Assembly (NCBI GenBank): GCA_016710015.1
Contig: JADJLR010000002.1
Location: forward strand, 186,001-250,000
Reading direction: 5' to 3'
Length of the DNA stretch: 64,000 bases
Source of the DNA: Flavobacteriales bacterium
GTDB lineage: Bacteria > Bacteroidota > Bacteroidia > Flavobacteriales_F > PHOS-HE28
Below, piece after piece: positions 8,314-16,922 of this stretch. The notes beneath the pieces are model-generated. The model searched no databases, was not told the DNA's origin, and saw only the letters and a program-made list of their open reading frames with translations. Both the position numbers and the translations under genes were made by a program. The stretch's first letter is position 1. The number at the start of each line of letters is the position of its first letter.

Positions 8314-8808
8314 CTACTCGGCCGAGCGGGCCTTCTTGGAGGGTACGGCCAGTTGCATGTTCGCCTTGGCCTCTTCTACCAAGCGTTTCATGCGGTGGTA
8401 GGCGGAGAGTTGCTTGTTGTACCGTTTCAGGTCCGCCGGGTCCAATTGCTCCACGTGGAGCAGGTCCATCTTGTCCGCCAGGTCATGCAATTTCACGCGG
8501 ATGGCCAGATTGTCCTGCACCACCCGATCGATGTATTGCTCGTAGGTCTCTGCGGGGTCGCGGGTAATGTGGCGCAAGGCCTTGACCACGCGGGGCGAGA
8601 ATCCCTTGCTCAGGATGTCTTCCTCCGTGAGGGATGAACGCTCCAAGATGTCGTGGAGGGCACCAAGGACCTGTTCCTCGAAATCATGTCCCCGCATCAT
8701 CACACGCATCACGTGCAGCACGTACGGATTCCCGAATCGGTCGGTCTGTCCACGATGCACTTTCGCCGCAAGCCGAATGGCGGTTTCAAGGAGGTGTTCC
8801 ATACTCAA
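8314..8808 (-). CDS. Small HD-domain protein (SpoT/Mesh1-like fold)
   Basis: A 164-residue protein made almost entirely of an HD domain. AAKVHRGQTDRFGNPYVLHV near residue 13 and ALHDILERSSLTEEDIL near residue 50 match the first helices of the (p)ppGpp hydrolase domain of RelA/SpoT and of the short Mesh1 enzymes, including the metal-binding His and HD pair. The canonical 'HDxxED' block here reads HDILER, so the Asp that normally follows Glu is Arg, which may change or reduce activity. KLHDLADKMD matches the later 'K-xx-D-xx-xN' block, with D in place of N. Substrate unknown. It overlaps the lipoprotein gene by 4 bases (ATGA), so the two are translationally coupled. Confidence 0.7.
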   Translation of the reverse strand: MSMEHLLETAIRLAAKVHRGQTDRFGNPYVLHVMRVMMRGHDFEEQVLGALHDILERSSLTEEDILSKGFSPRVVKALRHITRDPAETYEQYIDRVVQDNLAIRVKLHDLADKMDLLHVEQLDPADLKRYNKQLSAYHRMKRLVEEAKANMQLAVPSKKARSAE

Positions 8809-9485
8809 GGCTTGCTCAACTCGATCCGCAGGTCCAACGCGGCGTTGTCGTTCGCGATGGCACTGAAATCCGTGTCCAACTTCACGGTCTTGCTATTCGG
8901 ACTCTCCTTCACCATGCCGACCGCTGCTCCGGTATGGGCAATGGGGCTGGCGAAGGAATAACTCATCTTGTATTTCATGGACTCCAGGAATTGGGTCATG
9001 TCCGTGGAGTCCCCGGATCCATCGTCCTTGCCCATGTCTGCACCGATGCGACGTGCATGGTCGTTGTTGGTACGCACCAAGGTGTTACCCTCCCAGGCGA
9101 AGAAAGCATGGTCGGTCGTGGCGCTATCGTTCATCAGCACATTGAGGGCCGCATTGAGCGCGTCAATGTTCGCAAAGCGGAACTTGAGCTTCTGCACGAA
9201 TTTCTCCTTGTCATTCACCTTCACCTTCTTGATCCCCGGGATCTGCTTCAGTGCGGCCACTTCATCCTTCAGGTCCATGGTACCCATGTCTCCGGCATCC
9301 TTGTTGCCGCTCTTGTCCAAGCCTTCCATGGCCTTCAGCATATCACCGATCTCGCTCATGTCCACTACGTATTCCATGGTGCCGGACCCATCCTTCTTGA
9401 AGGTGTAGTTCTCTTCGATGGTGATGCAGCCCGTGAAGGCCACAAGTAGTGCCAATAGCGCAAGGAGTCTTGTATTACGGGGCAT
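8805..9485 (-). CDS. Exported lipoprotein of unknown function
   Basis: The 226-residue protein begins MPRNTRLLALLALLVAFTGC, a clear lipoprotein signal peptide with the Cys at about residue 20. The mature part starts ITIEENYTFKKDGSGTMEYV, a pattern seen in Bacteroidota lipoproteins built of beta-strands with an amphipathic middle; no enzymatic motif is visible. I chose this Met over one ten codons upstream because the signal peptide begins there. A TACCTTAG sequence, close to the TAnnTTTG box, lies about 20 bases upstream. The stop overlaps the start of the HD protein, suggesting a two-gene operon with a possible functional link. Confidence 0.65.
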   Translation of the reverse strand: MPRNTRLLALLALLVAFTGCITIEENYTFKKDGSGTMEYVVDMSEIGDMLKAMEGLDKSGNKDAGDMGTMDLKDEVAALKQIPGIKKVKVNDKEKFVQKLKFRFANIDALNAALNVLMNDSATTDHAFFAWEGNTLVRTNNDHARRIGADMGKDDGSGDSTDMTQFLESMKYKMSYSFASPIAHTGAAVGMVKESPNSKTVKLDTDFSAIANDNAALDLRIELSKP

Positions 9486-9552
9486 GTTCTCGGTGTTGCG
9501 GCTAAGGTAGGACACCAGACCATGCGACGAACCACTGACACCGGACAGGGGG

Positions 9553-9582
9553 AAAACAAGAACCCCGCCTTGCAGGGCGGGG
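9553..9582 (-). terminator. Intrinsic terminator after the 1550-aa T9SS gene
   Basis: On the minus strand the stem GGGGCGG...CCGCCCC-type hairpin (arms 9563-9569 and 9576-9582) is followed by TTCTTGTTTTCC. It lies 20-50 bases beyond the stop at 9606. Confidence 0.75.
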
Positions 9583-9605
9583 CTCCATTGCTATTCGTAG
9601 TATGA

Positions 9606-12600
9606 TCAGCGGATCAACGGGACCCGCACCGTGCGCTGTACATCGCCGTTGGTGATCCGGAGGAACCAGATCCCAGGGCTCAGTGTTTCAGTAGGAATGA
9701 AGACACGCGCTGGCACACCGGCTGCACGACGTGTAAGGTGTACGCGGCCCGTAGCATCGATCACGTCGATCATCACTGCATTTCCATTGTCGAAGCCGTG
9801 TGCTACGATGAATTTGTCGTTGGCATACCAAGCGTTCAAACCGGACGTGGCCGCCGCGTTGGCGATGCTCGAGGTCAGTTCAACATGCATGTCCGTGGTC
9901 CATTCGCCGGTACATGGTCCATTGCTCACAGTGAGGGTCACGGTGTAGGTACCGACCTCAGACCAGCTGTGGGTAGGCATTTCCTCGTCGCTGTTGGTAC
10001 CATCACCGAATTCCCAGTAATAGGAATCCATCTCGCCGCTCGTGTTGTCGAAGAACACGGGCGCATCCACCAACACCGTGGTGCTTTCCACCGATGCGCT
10101 GGCCACAGGAGCTTCCCCTGCACCGATCACGAACGAACCGGCATCGAAAACACATTCGTTCGCATCCGTCACCGTTAGGCCGTAGGTCCCGGGCAAGGCG
10201 ACGAGGTCCTCCTCGGTTCCCCCATTGCTCCATGCGTAGGTGTATGGGGCCGTTCCGCCGAGCACCTGCACGTCCGCGAAGCCATCCGCCAGGTCGGGGC
10301 AGGTCGCGTCGACCAGATCAGCCGTTGCTTCCATGGCGGCGGGTTGCTCGATACGGAAAGCCTGATCCAGCGCACCGCAACCGGCATTGCTGCTCACGCG
10401 CACGGTGTATTCGCCAGCGGGAAGTTCGCTATTGACCGCAACGCCTTCTGCGATGGTCTGTTGCAGGATCACTTCGTTGGAAGCGTTCAACCAGGTAATG
10501 TCCATGGGCGAATCGCCGATGTGGACGATCCAGCCAGCTCCATTGTTGCCGAAACAACGGGCAGGATCGACGTAGAACGGCACAGGGGCACTGGCATGTA
10601 CCAGCAAACGCGCCTCGCTGTCAGAGTCGTTCGCCTCGATGTTGAAACTGTAGGACGCACCTTCCATCAACGGGGTCATCGTTCCGGTCAGCAGGTCTTC
10701 CAACATGATGCAGGAGAGTCCCAGGTTCTCCATGTTGGAGGCTGTAACGGTGTAACTACCACTCAAGGCCACGTTCACCATCACCGGGATCGTGATGTCC
10801 ATGGTGTGTTCGCCAAAGGCGCTGATGGCGATCAGTTCTCCGGATGGTGCCATGGTCGCGATCTGCGGTGCCGCTGGGTGTGCGAAGGTCATCTTGGGCA
10901 CATCCTCACTATCCAGTTCGGGAGTTCCGATATTGAAGATCACCAAGGTTTCGTCGTAGAAGGTGTTCAGAGCACTGGTCACTTTCAAGCGCAAGCCCGT
11001 GAATGTGCTTTCTTGATCACCGCCGAAGAAACCACCGACCCGACGGTCCACTTTGTCGGCTTCCTCGAATTGGATCTGAGCACTTCCCATATCGGCCTTC
11101 ACCATGAAGGCTTGGCTGCTCTGGATCGTATCCACACCGCCGTTGGTTCCATTGTCCGCGCTGATGTCCCAAGTGGCAAAATTCCCGGCCGTCGGGTTGT
11201 ACGTCCAGACGTAATCGTCCACGTTGGTGCGGGCGATGTTGCTGAAGAGGATCGGACTCGCAAGTGGGTTGCTTACCGCATTCCAACCATCGATGGTCGG
11301 TGCGCTGTTGTTGGTGTAGCTCAATGCTACGTCGATCGGTGTGTTGGCGATGTACGGTGCACCGGTCACATCCACCGTGAAGGCCGTGGTGGTGTTGAGG
11401 CCGGTGCCGCACCACGCTGCGAATCCTTGACCTTGCACCAGGGATTGAGTGATGTTGGAAACACCCACCCAACCGGTGTCGATGTGCGCGTAGCTCATGG
11501 TTTCATCATACTCACGCACACTGGGCCAAAGAATACCGCTGCCGACCGGGTCGTCGAACGTGGGATAGTGGGAACCGGGGAACCCTGCGGTGATGAAATC
11601 GTCCTTCCACTCATTCACCGTTTGACCAGCCACGGGACTGCCCAAGAAGCGCCAGTTGGTCGCACCAGCTGGGATGTAGCGCTGCACGGTCATATCCCCT
11701 GTGTAGGACCCACCTGTTCCTACCGGGCCCAATCGACCGGTGCCGTATACATCGCTCACCAAGGTCAACGCACCGATGCTCGCATCGAAGTCACCGTCCT
11801 CGATCGATAGCGTTCCGCGTACGTTGATGACCGCGTCCGTCAATGAACCGTTCGGGGTATTGATGGTGAGGTCGAAGAGGTCCAGATCACCGCCCGAACT
11901 TTCGAGCACCGTGGCCAAGTTGCTCTCCAGCGCGAGTTCACTGTTATCCGCGGCCACCAGATCTCCATCGAAGATCGCCTGGTCACCGGTCACGTGCATG
12001 GTGATGTCCGCATCGATGTCCAATTCGCCACCGGCCTCAACGGTCAGTTGGCGCACATAGGTGTCGTTATCCACGGTGACCACGTGTGTGCTCTGCACGA
12101 TCATATTGTCCCCAGCCGTGAAGTTCACTGCGATCGGTGTGCCCACCATTGCTGTGGACCACATGACATCCCCGACATCATCGCTGGATTGGCTGTAGTA
12201 GGTGTTCCCACAACTCACGCTCGTGAATGCGAAATCATCGAACTTCAAAAGACCAGTAAGGGAAGATGTGTAAACGTGATGTTGAGCCACATGGTCCATT
12301 GTGGTGTATGTAGCATCGCTCGCAGTTCCTGCAGACGAAAGGGCATCGAACCCACCATCGCCATCGAGGAACAATTCCCAACCACCGCTAGAGGTACGCG
12401 TTACGCGGATCCCAACGATGTCGCCACTATCCCAGTTGAATGCACTGGTGATCAGTGCGGTCACCGTTCCACCTGTACCATTCGTCACCTTCCACAGAGT
12501 GACCAGATCAGTTGTGCCGGTCAGGTTAACGCCTACTGCGTAGCCATCAACAGTGCTCGAAGTCACATCGGCTTCGTTCGCTACGATCCAGAACCAGAAC

Positions 12601-14258
12601 TTGTTGTTGCCTGAAGGATCGTTGTTGTAACCGTTCTGCCACTGCCACGAAACCGATCCGGCAGTAAGGTCCACAGCTCCCATGGCCTTGTTGAAGTAGC
12701 TGGTACCAGCCACACCCAAGGTGGTGTGGCGCATGGAGTAGGCCCCACCAAGCGGCGAGGTCGTGCTCGCATACCAATCGCTCGGTGTGCCTTCGTTCCA
12801 ACCGATGATGTTCCCATCCTCGAAATCGTCCTGCACGGCCGCTGCAAAAGCATCGTTGTCCGCAATGGTCAGCACATTCGTTGCTTGAGACCCGATGAAG
12901 GGTGTGCCTTGACCGCCTGCGATGTTCTGCGCTGTGAAGGTCAACGACTCTGGACCTTCACACAACATATCATCCGTGATGGTGATGGTTATGGTATCAT
13001 TGGCGCTACTGCCTGCAGGAAAGGTTGCGGTCTGTGTGGTGTAGCTGTTCACATCGGCGGCACTGCCACTGGTGAGCGCCACATCCACCGTGGTGGCATT
13101 GCCCCCGGATGGGTTGGTGATGGCCAAGATGAGATCGACCGTTCCGCCCCCTTCCGTTCCGCTGGAAGTTGCCGAAATGAACTCCACACTGGTACAGAGG
13201 TCGTTGTCCGTGATCGAAAGGTCGTATTCGTCATTGGTCCCAACGAATGGAGTTCCTTGCCCTCCGGTGATGTTCTGCAATTGGAAGGTCAAGGTGGCAT
13301 CACCATCGCATAGCCCATTGTCGGTAACGGTGATCGTTAACGTCTCATCCGAACTGCTTCCGCCTGGGAAGTTGACCGTTTGCGTGGTGTAGGAGTTGAT
13401 GCGCCCGGCAGAACCGACGATCAGTACCACATCCACATCCGTATCGTTGGTACCATCCTCATCGGTAATGGAGAGGGTGAGGTTCAACGTACCCACGCCT
13501 TCGCTTACGGTGCTGCTGATGGTGGCGAATTCGACGGAGGTGTTGGTGCCGCTGGTTGCGTAATTCAGTTGAAAGTCATCAACCCCGGTGTGCGGTCTTG
13601 TTCCTGTACCCGATGTGGCGGATAGTGCTGCGATGCGGATCCACACTGGACCGGCATTATTGTCCAATGCCGTACCGAAATCCGCAGTTACCACGGCATT
13701 TGAAAAAGTCCCTTGAACCGTACTTACCGTTGCTGGTGAAGATGTCACAGAGGTGAAGGAAGTTGGCGTTGCCCCGAAACCATAATCCACGGTCCATGTG
13801 GTCGTGCGACCAGCTGTAGTCTGGTGCAATTGCTGGATGCTAAAGCTCAAGTCGAAGTCCACAAGACCTGTCGTATTCGCCAGTTGAAGCACGAATGCCG
13901 CACCGGCATCGCCAAATGAACCAGTTTGTCGAACGGACAGCGCACGATCCGTGTTCGCAGCTTGGGTTGCGGTATTGTCCGTAGCCGTTGCTGGCGAATC
14001 CGCCGAAGCGCTATTGTGGAAATTACCAGTTGTACTGTTCCAGGCCGTTGTAGCTATGGTCAACGACTGGGAGGTCCCCAAGGCCGATGCCGTAGCTCCG
14101 GTGCGCACGGTCCATCCCGTGGGAAGTGCGGTTCCGATACCATCGAAATTCTCTGTGTAAGGTGACGTTCCTAACGTCACTTGGGCGTACGTTGAACCCA
14201 ACATACAAACTGAGAATGAAAGAACAAGGGCCAACCGAAGCGTATTGAGCTTCATCAT
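9606..14258 (-). CDS. Large T9SS type A cargo with Calx-beta, SprB-like and PKD repeats
   Basis: This 1550-residue secreted protein begins with a signal peptide (LALVLSFSVCMLGSTYAQ). About residues 30-235 form a lectin/jellyroll-like module; two Calx-beta motifs begin near 241 (VEFATISSTVSEGVG) and 357 (VEFISATSSGTEGGG). A second beta-rich module (SDWYASTTSPLGGAYSMRHT) follows near 490. Near 700-760 lies a segment resembling the sorting of polymer-like stalks (VNFTAGDNMIVQSTHVVTVD). Near 1318 is a SprB-like repeat (ATCPDLADGFADVQVLGG), then a PKD domain from about 1388 (YYWEFGDGTNS). Residues about 1473-1550 are the T9SS type A sorting domain. The role is probably cell-surface adhesion or polymer binding. 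It is paralogous to the next gene upstream. Confidence 0.85.
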   Translation of the reverse strand: MMKLNTLRLALVLSFSVCMLGSTYAQVTLGTSPYTENFDGIGTALPTGWTVRTGATASALGTSQSLTIATTAWNSTTGNFHNSASADSPATATDNTATQAANTDRALSVRQTGSFGDAGAAFVLQLANTTGLVDFDLSFSIQQLHQTTAGRTTTWTVDYGFGATPTSFTSVTSSPATVSTVQGTFSNAVVTADFGTALDNNAGPVWIRIAALSATSGTGTRPHTGVDDFQLNYATSGTNTSVEFATISSTVSEGVGTLNLTLSITDEDGTNDTDVDVVLIVGSAGRINSYTTQTVNFPGGSSSDETLTITVTDNGLCDGDATLTFQLQNITGGQGTPFVGTNDEYDLSITDNDLCTSVEFISATSSGTEGGGTVDLILAITNPSGGNATTVDVALTSGSAADVNSYTTQTATFPAGSSANDTITITITDDMLCEGPESLTFTAQNIAGGQGTPFIGSQATNVLTIADNDAFAAAVQDDFEDGNIIGWNEGTPSDWYASTTSPLGGAYSMRHTTLGVAGTSYFNKAMGAVDLTAGSVSWQWQNGYNNDPSGNNKFWFWIVANEADVTSSTVDGYAVGVNLTGTTDLVTLWKVTNGTGGTVTALITSAFNWDSGDIVGIRVTRTSSGGWELFLDGDGGFDALSSAGTASDATYTTMDHVAQHHVYTSSLTGLLKFDDFAFTSVSCGNTYYSQSSDDVGDVMWSTAMVGTPIAVNFTAGDNMIVQSTHVVTVDNDTYVRQLTVEAGGELDIDADITMHVTGDQAIFDGDLVAADNSELALESNLATVLESSGGDLDLFDLTINTPNGSLTDAVINVRGTLSIEDGDFDASIGALTLVSDVYGTGRLGPVGTGGSYTGDMTVQRYIPAGATNWRFLGSPVAGQTVNEWKDDFITAGFPGSHYPTFDDPVGSGILWPSVREYDETMSYAHIDTGWVGVSNITQSLVQGQGFAAWCGTGLNTTTAFTVDVTGAPYIANTPIDVALSYTNNSAPTIDGWNAVSNPLASPILFSNIARTNVDDYVWTYNPTAGNFATWDISADNGTNGGVDTIQSSQAFMVKADMGSAQIQFEEADKVDRRVGGFFGGDQESTFTGLRLKVTSALNTFYDETLVIFNIGTPELDSEDVPKMTFAHPAAPQIATMAPSGELIAISAFGEHTMDITIPVMVNVALSGSYTVTASNMENLGLSCIMLEDLLTGTMTPLMEGASYSFNIEANDSDSEARLLVHASAPVPFYVDPARCFGNNGAGWIVHIGDSPMDITWLNASNEVILQQTIAEGVAVNSELPAGEYTVRVSSNAGCGALDQAFRIEQPAAMEATADLVDATCPDLADGFADVQVLGGTAPYTYAWSNGGTEEDLVALPGTYGLTVTDANECVFDAGSFVIGAGEAPVASASVESTTVLVDAPVFFDNTSGEMDSYYWEFGDGTNSDEEMPTHSWSEVGTYTVTLTVSNGPCTGEWTTDMHVELTSSIANAAATSGLNAWYANDKFIVAHGFDNGNAVMIDVIDATGRVHLTRRAAGVPARVFIPTETLSPGIWFLRITNGDVQRTVRVPLIR

Positions 14259-14401
14259 ATCGTAAGGGTTTTAGTTCGGACCTGGGGAGGCAGGCCGGTA
14301 TGGTTCGTGTTAGGGGTGGTGAAGGTACGGTACAACCATGATCCACTCAAGGGATCATGAATTGTTCGAAGCACCGTTGCCCGTCGGTGGATATGGGCTA
14401 A

Positions 14402-14618
14402 AGGGTACCTCGAAGAACCTCACTCCGGCGGCATCGGCCTTTCGGCCACCCCTGCGGGCAAGCACTTCTCGTTTGGTCATCCGGCTCCCGCATAGCGCGG
14501 GATGAAGCAGTTGCTTCTCCTCAGTCAGTTACCTGTGGGTAACTTCCTTTCGTCGCGCCTTGTCTGCCCAGAACGATAAGCGCTTGTGCCATCCGTTCGA
14601 GGTTCTTCGAGGTACCCT
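14402..14618. repeat. Perfect 20-nt inverted repeat flanking a 177-base spacer
   Basis: The arms at 14402-14421 (AGGGTACCTCGAAGAACCTC) and 14599-14618 are exact reverse complements. The spacer has smaller palindromes (CGGCCTTTCGGCC near 14435 and CCCGCATAGCGCGGG near 14488) and no reading frame of note. It lies in the 418-base gap between the two paralogous T9SS genes. It could be a small non-autonomous mobile element (MITE-like); I see no target-site duplication that proves this. The rest of the gap shows nothing else except a hairpin at 14627. Confidence 0.65.
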
Positions 14619-14626
14619 AAATGCAA

Positions 14627-14651
14627 CAGCCCCCGGGATTGCCGGGGGCTG
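14627..14651 (-). terminator. Hairpin after the 567-aa T9SS gene
   Basis: CAGCCCCCGG pairs perfectly with CCGGGGGCTG around a 5-base loop, 26 bases past the stop at 14677 on the minus strand. The following minus-strand bases (ATTTAGGG) are only weakly T-rich. Confidence 0.6.
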
Positions 14652-14676
14652 CTGCCTGTGGAAGATGTGCTACCGC

Positions 14677-16380
14677 CTAGTGCAGCACGGGCAATGCGAA
14701 TGTGCGCGTGTGGATGCCGCTGCTGATGCGGACCAACCAGATCCCAGTGGCCAATTCGGCCGTGGGCAAGGTGAGGCGTGCCGGTTGGCCAGCGAAGCGA
14801 TGCTCTTGGACCAACTGACCGCTTGTGCTGATGATGCGGACGAGTACGGGATCGTTCCCCTCGAAGTTGTGATCGACCACGATCACATCGCCACTGACCC
14901 ATGCGTTCAGTGTATGACCGACCACCGTTGGAAGCCCCGTGGTGGACTCCACCGTGACCTCGAGGCTGGTCGTAGCGGTGCAATCCCCGTCGTCCACGAT
15001 CAGTGTAACGGTGTATTGGCCGGGCAGGGCGAAGATGTGGGTGGGTTCCAGTTCGTTGCTGGTCCCGCCATCCCCGAAATCCCAGCTGTTGGTGATGCCG
15101 TTGGTGTTGAGGACGAAGAAGGTGATCTCGTCGTTCACCAATGCGACGGTGCTCTCCACGGAGATCCCGGCTTCGGGTCCTTCCCCCGGGCTGACCACGT
15201 AGTCCTGCGGTGCAATGATGCAACCGTTGGCATCCGTGACCTCCACGTTGTAGGTGCCAGCAGGTACCTCAATGGCACTGTCGATGGAGCCGTTGCTCCA
15301 GATGTAGGTGTACGGTGCATGGCCACCCGATACCACCAGATCGATGGTACCGTCCTCCGTGGCCGGGCAACTGGTGGGCATGGCATCGGCTTCCACTTCC
15401 AAAGCGGTCGGTTCGTGGATGACGAAGCCGCTGACCAGATCGCTGCAACCAGCACTGCTGGTGATGCGCACGCTGTAGGCACCGCCTTTCAGGGCCACGA
15501 TCCGGCTATTCCCGGCCTGCACGTTGTTCTGTTCCAGCATGACGGCACCTTGTGCGTCCATCCAAATGATGTCCACAGGACCACTGGGCACATCCACACT
15601 GGCCAGTCCATCGTCCCGACCGGCGCATGTTGCGGGGGTGGTCTGCAGTTGCAACGGAGCGCTGGCGTGCAGTACGAAGCGGGCGTTGTTCGGATCGTCA
15701 TTGGCGAAAGCGATGAAGTCATAGCTGGCACCTTCCACCAACGGAGTTACGGTGTTGGTGGCCAGATCCTCCAAGCGGAGGCAGTGCAAGCCCGCTAGGC
15801 TGAGTCCGGTCGCTGTTATCGTGTAGGTGCCGTTCACCGCTACCTCCACGGTTACGGGAATGCTGATGTTGCCGGTGTATGCACCGTGGGCTCTGACGGC
15901 GATCATCTGGCCGGCATCATCCACGGTCGCGATCCGGGGTGCCCCAGGGTGTGCGACGGCGGACTTGAGCACATCGTCCCCATTGATCTCCGGAGTTCCT
16001 TCACTGAATACCACGAGGGTCTCGTCGCTGTAAGGGTTGATGGAGCTGTTGATGAGCAAGCGGACCGTGTTGGCGATCTTCTTCTGGTCGCCTCGGGGAA
16101 AGCCCGCCGTGTAGAAGTCGTCCGCAATATTTTGCGTGATCGCATTGGTCACCGTATTTCCGGACTGGATCTCGACGCTGGAGCCGGAGTTGATGGTGAC
16201 CGAAGCGCCCGGATCGCCGGAGTTCGGGCTCCAGAACGCATCGCTGAAGATGCCGCTGGAAGTATGGGTTTGGGAGATCTGGGGCAGGGCTTCGGTCAAT
16301 AGCACCAGCAGCGAAACCAGTGTGAGCACAGACCGCAAATGGGGAGGCCCTAGGGTTGTTATGGTCTTTCGTGTCTTCAT
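14677..16380 (-). CDS. T9SS type A cargo with SprB-like and PKD domains, short paralogue
   Basis: This 567-residue exported protein has an N-terminal signal (VLTLVSLLVLLTEALPQ). About 30-65 reads DAFWSPNSGDPGASVTINSG and then continues directly into DDFYTAGFPRGDQKK near residue 86. A module with HPGAPRIATVDDAGQMIAV, a SprB-like repeat near 335 (PTSCPATEDGTIDLVVSGG), a PKD domain near 404 (NSWDFGDGGTSNELEPTH) and a T9SS type A domain from about 484 follow. From residue 86 to the end it aligns throughout with the C-terminal half of the neighbouring 1550-residue protein, but the Calx-beta part and about 190 residues of the middle are absent. It is probably surface-exposed. Confidence 0.82.
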   Translation of the reverse strand: MKTRKTITTLGPPHLRSVLTLVSLLVLLTEALPQISQTHTSSGIFSDAFWSPNSGDPGASVTINSGSSVEIQSGNTVTNAITQNIADDFYTAGFPRGDQKKIANTVRLLINSSINPYSDETLVVFSEGTPEINGDDVLKSAVAHPGAPRIATVDDAGQMIAVRAHGAYTGNISIPVTVEVAVNGTYTITATGLSLAGLHCLRLEDLATNTVTPLVEGASYDFIAFANDDPNNARFVLHASAPLQLQTTPATCAGRDDGLASVDVPSGPVDIIWMDAQGAVMLEQNNVQAGNSRIVALKGGAYSVRITSSAGCSDLVSGFVIHEPTALEVEADAMPTSCPATEDGTIDLVVSGGHAPYTYIWSNGSIDSAIEVPAGTYNVEVTDANGCIIAPQDYVVSPGEGPEAGISVESTVALVNDEITFFVLNTNGITNSWDFGDGGTSNELEPTHIFALPGQYTVTLIVDDGDCTATTSLEVTVESTTGLPTVVGHTLNAWVSGDVIVVDHNFEGNDPVLVRIISTSGQLVQEHRFAGQPARLTLPTAELATGIWLVRISSGIHTRTFALPVLH

Positions 16381-16594
16381 CGGTCAGAGCGTTTGTTTGC
16401 TCTAGCATCTCAGAGTGGGCGTTCTACGCCTAGCCCAACGAAAGGGTTCCACGGATCTTGAAAAAGAGCCTCTGAACAGACCTGAAGTATCGTCGAACGG
16501 ACATCCGCTCGGTCAAGTCGGACCAAATTCAACCCTGATGGAGCAAAAGCGCCTCCTCGGTGCCTTCAGGTGCCATACCGCCGTTGGGAAATTC

Positions 16595-16778
16595 CCGCCT
16601 TTCGGCGGGATGAACCTCGACTCCGTTCTTCCTTCAGAAGAACACCGATGGCCTTTGGGCCATCGGTACGGGTTCAAACAACAAAGCGCCTTGCGGCGCT
16701 TTGTTGTTTGTGAACCCGTAGGGAGTCCGCCTTTCGGCGGGATGAACCTCGACTCCGTTCTTCCTTCAGAAGAACACC
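16595..16778. repeat. 52-nt perfect direct repeat around a long hairpin
   Basis: The 52 bases at 16595-16646 recur exactly at 16727-16778 (132 bases apart). Each copy begins with the palindrome CCGCCTTTCGGCGG and ends with TTCAGAAGAACACC. The repeat, its hairpin and the poly-G tract fill most of the 542-base gap between the 567-residue protein and the YdcF-like gene (16381-16922). The reading frames across it are repeat-derived and no gene is supported there. Confidence 0.85.
16667..16720. repeat. Very long intergenic hairpin (24/26-nt arms, 4-nt loop)
   Basis: TACGGGTTCAAACAACAAAG and the next four bases (left arm 16667-16690) pair with 16695-16720 except for a 2-base bulge. The loop is TTGC. 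The element sits between the two copies of the 52-nt repeat. It could terminate transcription or be a folded REP-type unit. Confidence 0.75.
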
Positions 16779-16812
16779 TATCCATTTGGGCCATCGGGTC
16801 AAACAAAAGGCG

Positions 16813-16873
16813 CGGGGGGCGGGGCGGGGGGGGCCGGGGGGGGGGGGGCGGGGGGGGGGGGGGGGGGGGGGGG
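16813..16873. other. Poly-G low-complexity tract, likely sequence artefact
   Basis: About 61 bases consist almost only of G with five single or double C interruptions. The sequence before it (GGGTCAAACAAAAGGCGC) resembles the left arm of the 16667 hairpin, so the tract occupies the place where a second hairpin arm and loop would be expected. Two-colour sequencing reports G when signal is lost, which fits an artefact in or near a hairpin. Confidence 0.6.
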
Positions 16874-16922
16874 CAAAACGGCTGCGAAGATAAGGATCTT
16901 TGAGATCCATGGATCGCGAGGA

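Noticed and set aside
9606..16380. Mobile-element origin of the T9SS paralogues
   Set aside because: No transposase or integrase is present; the intergenic inverted repeat alone does not show mobility of these genes.
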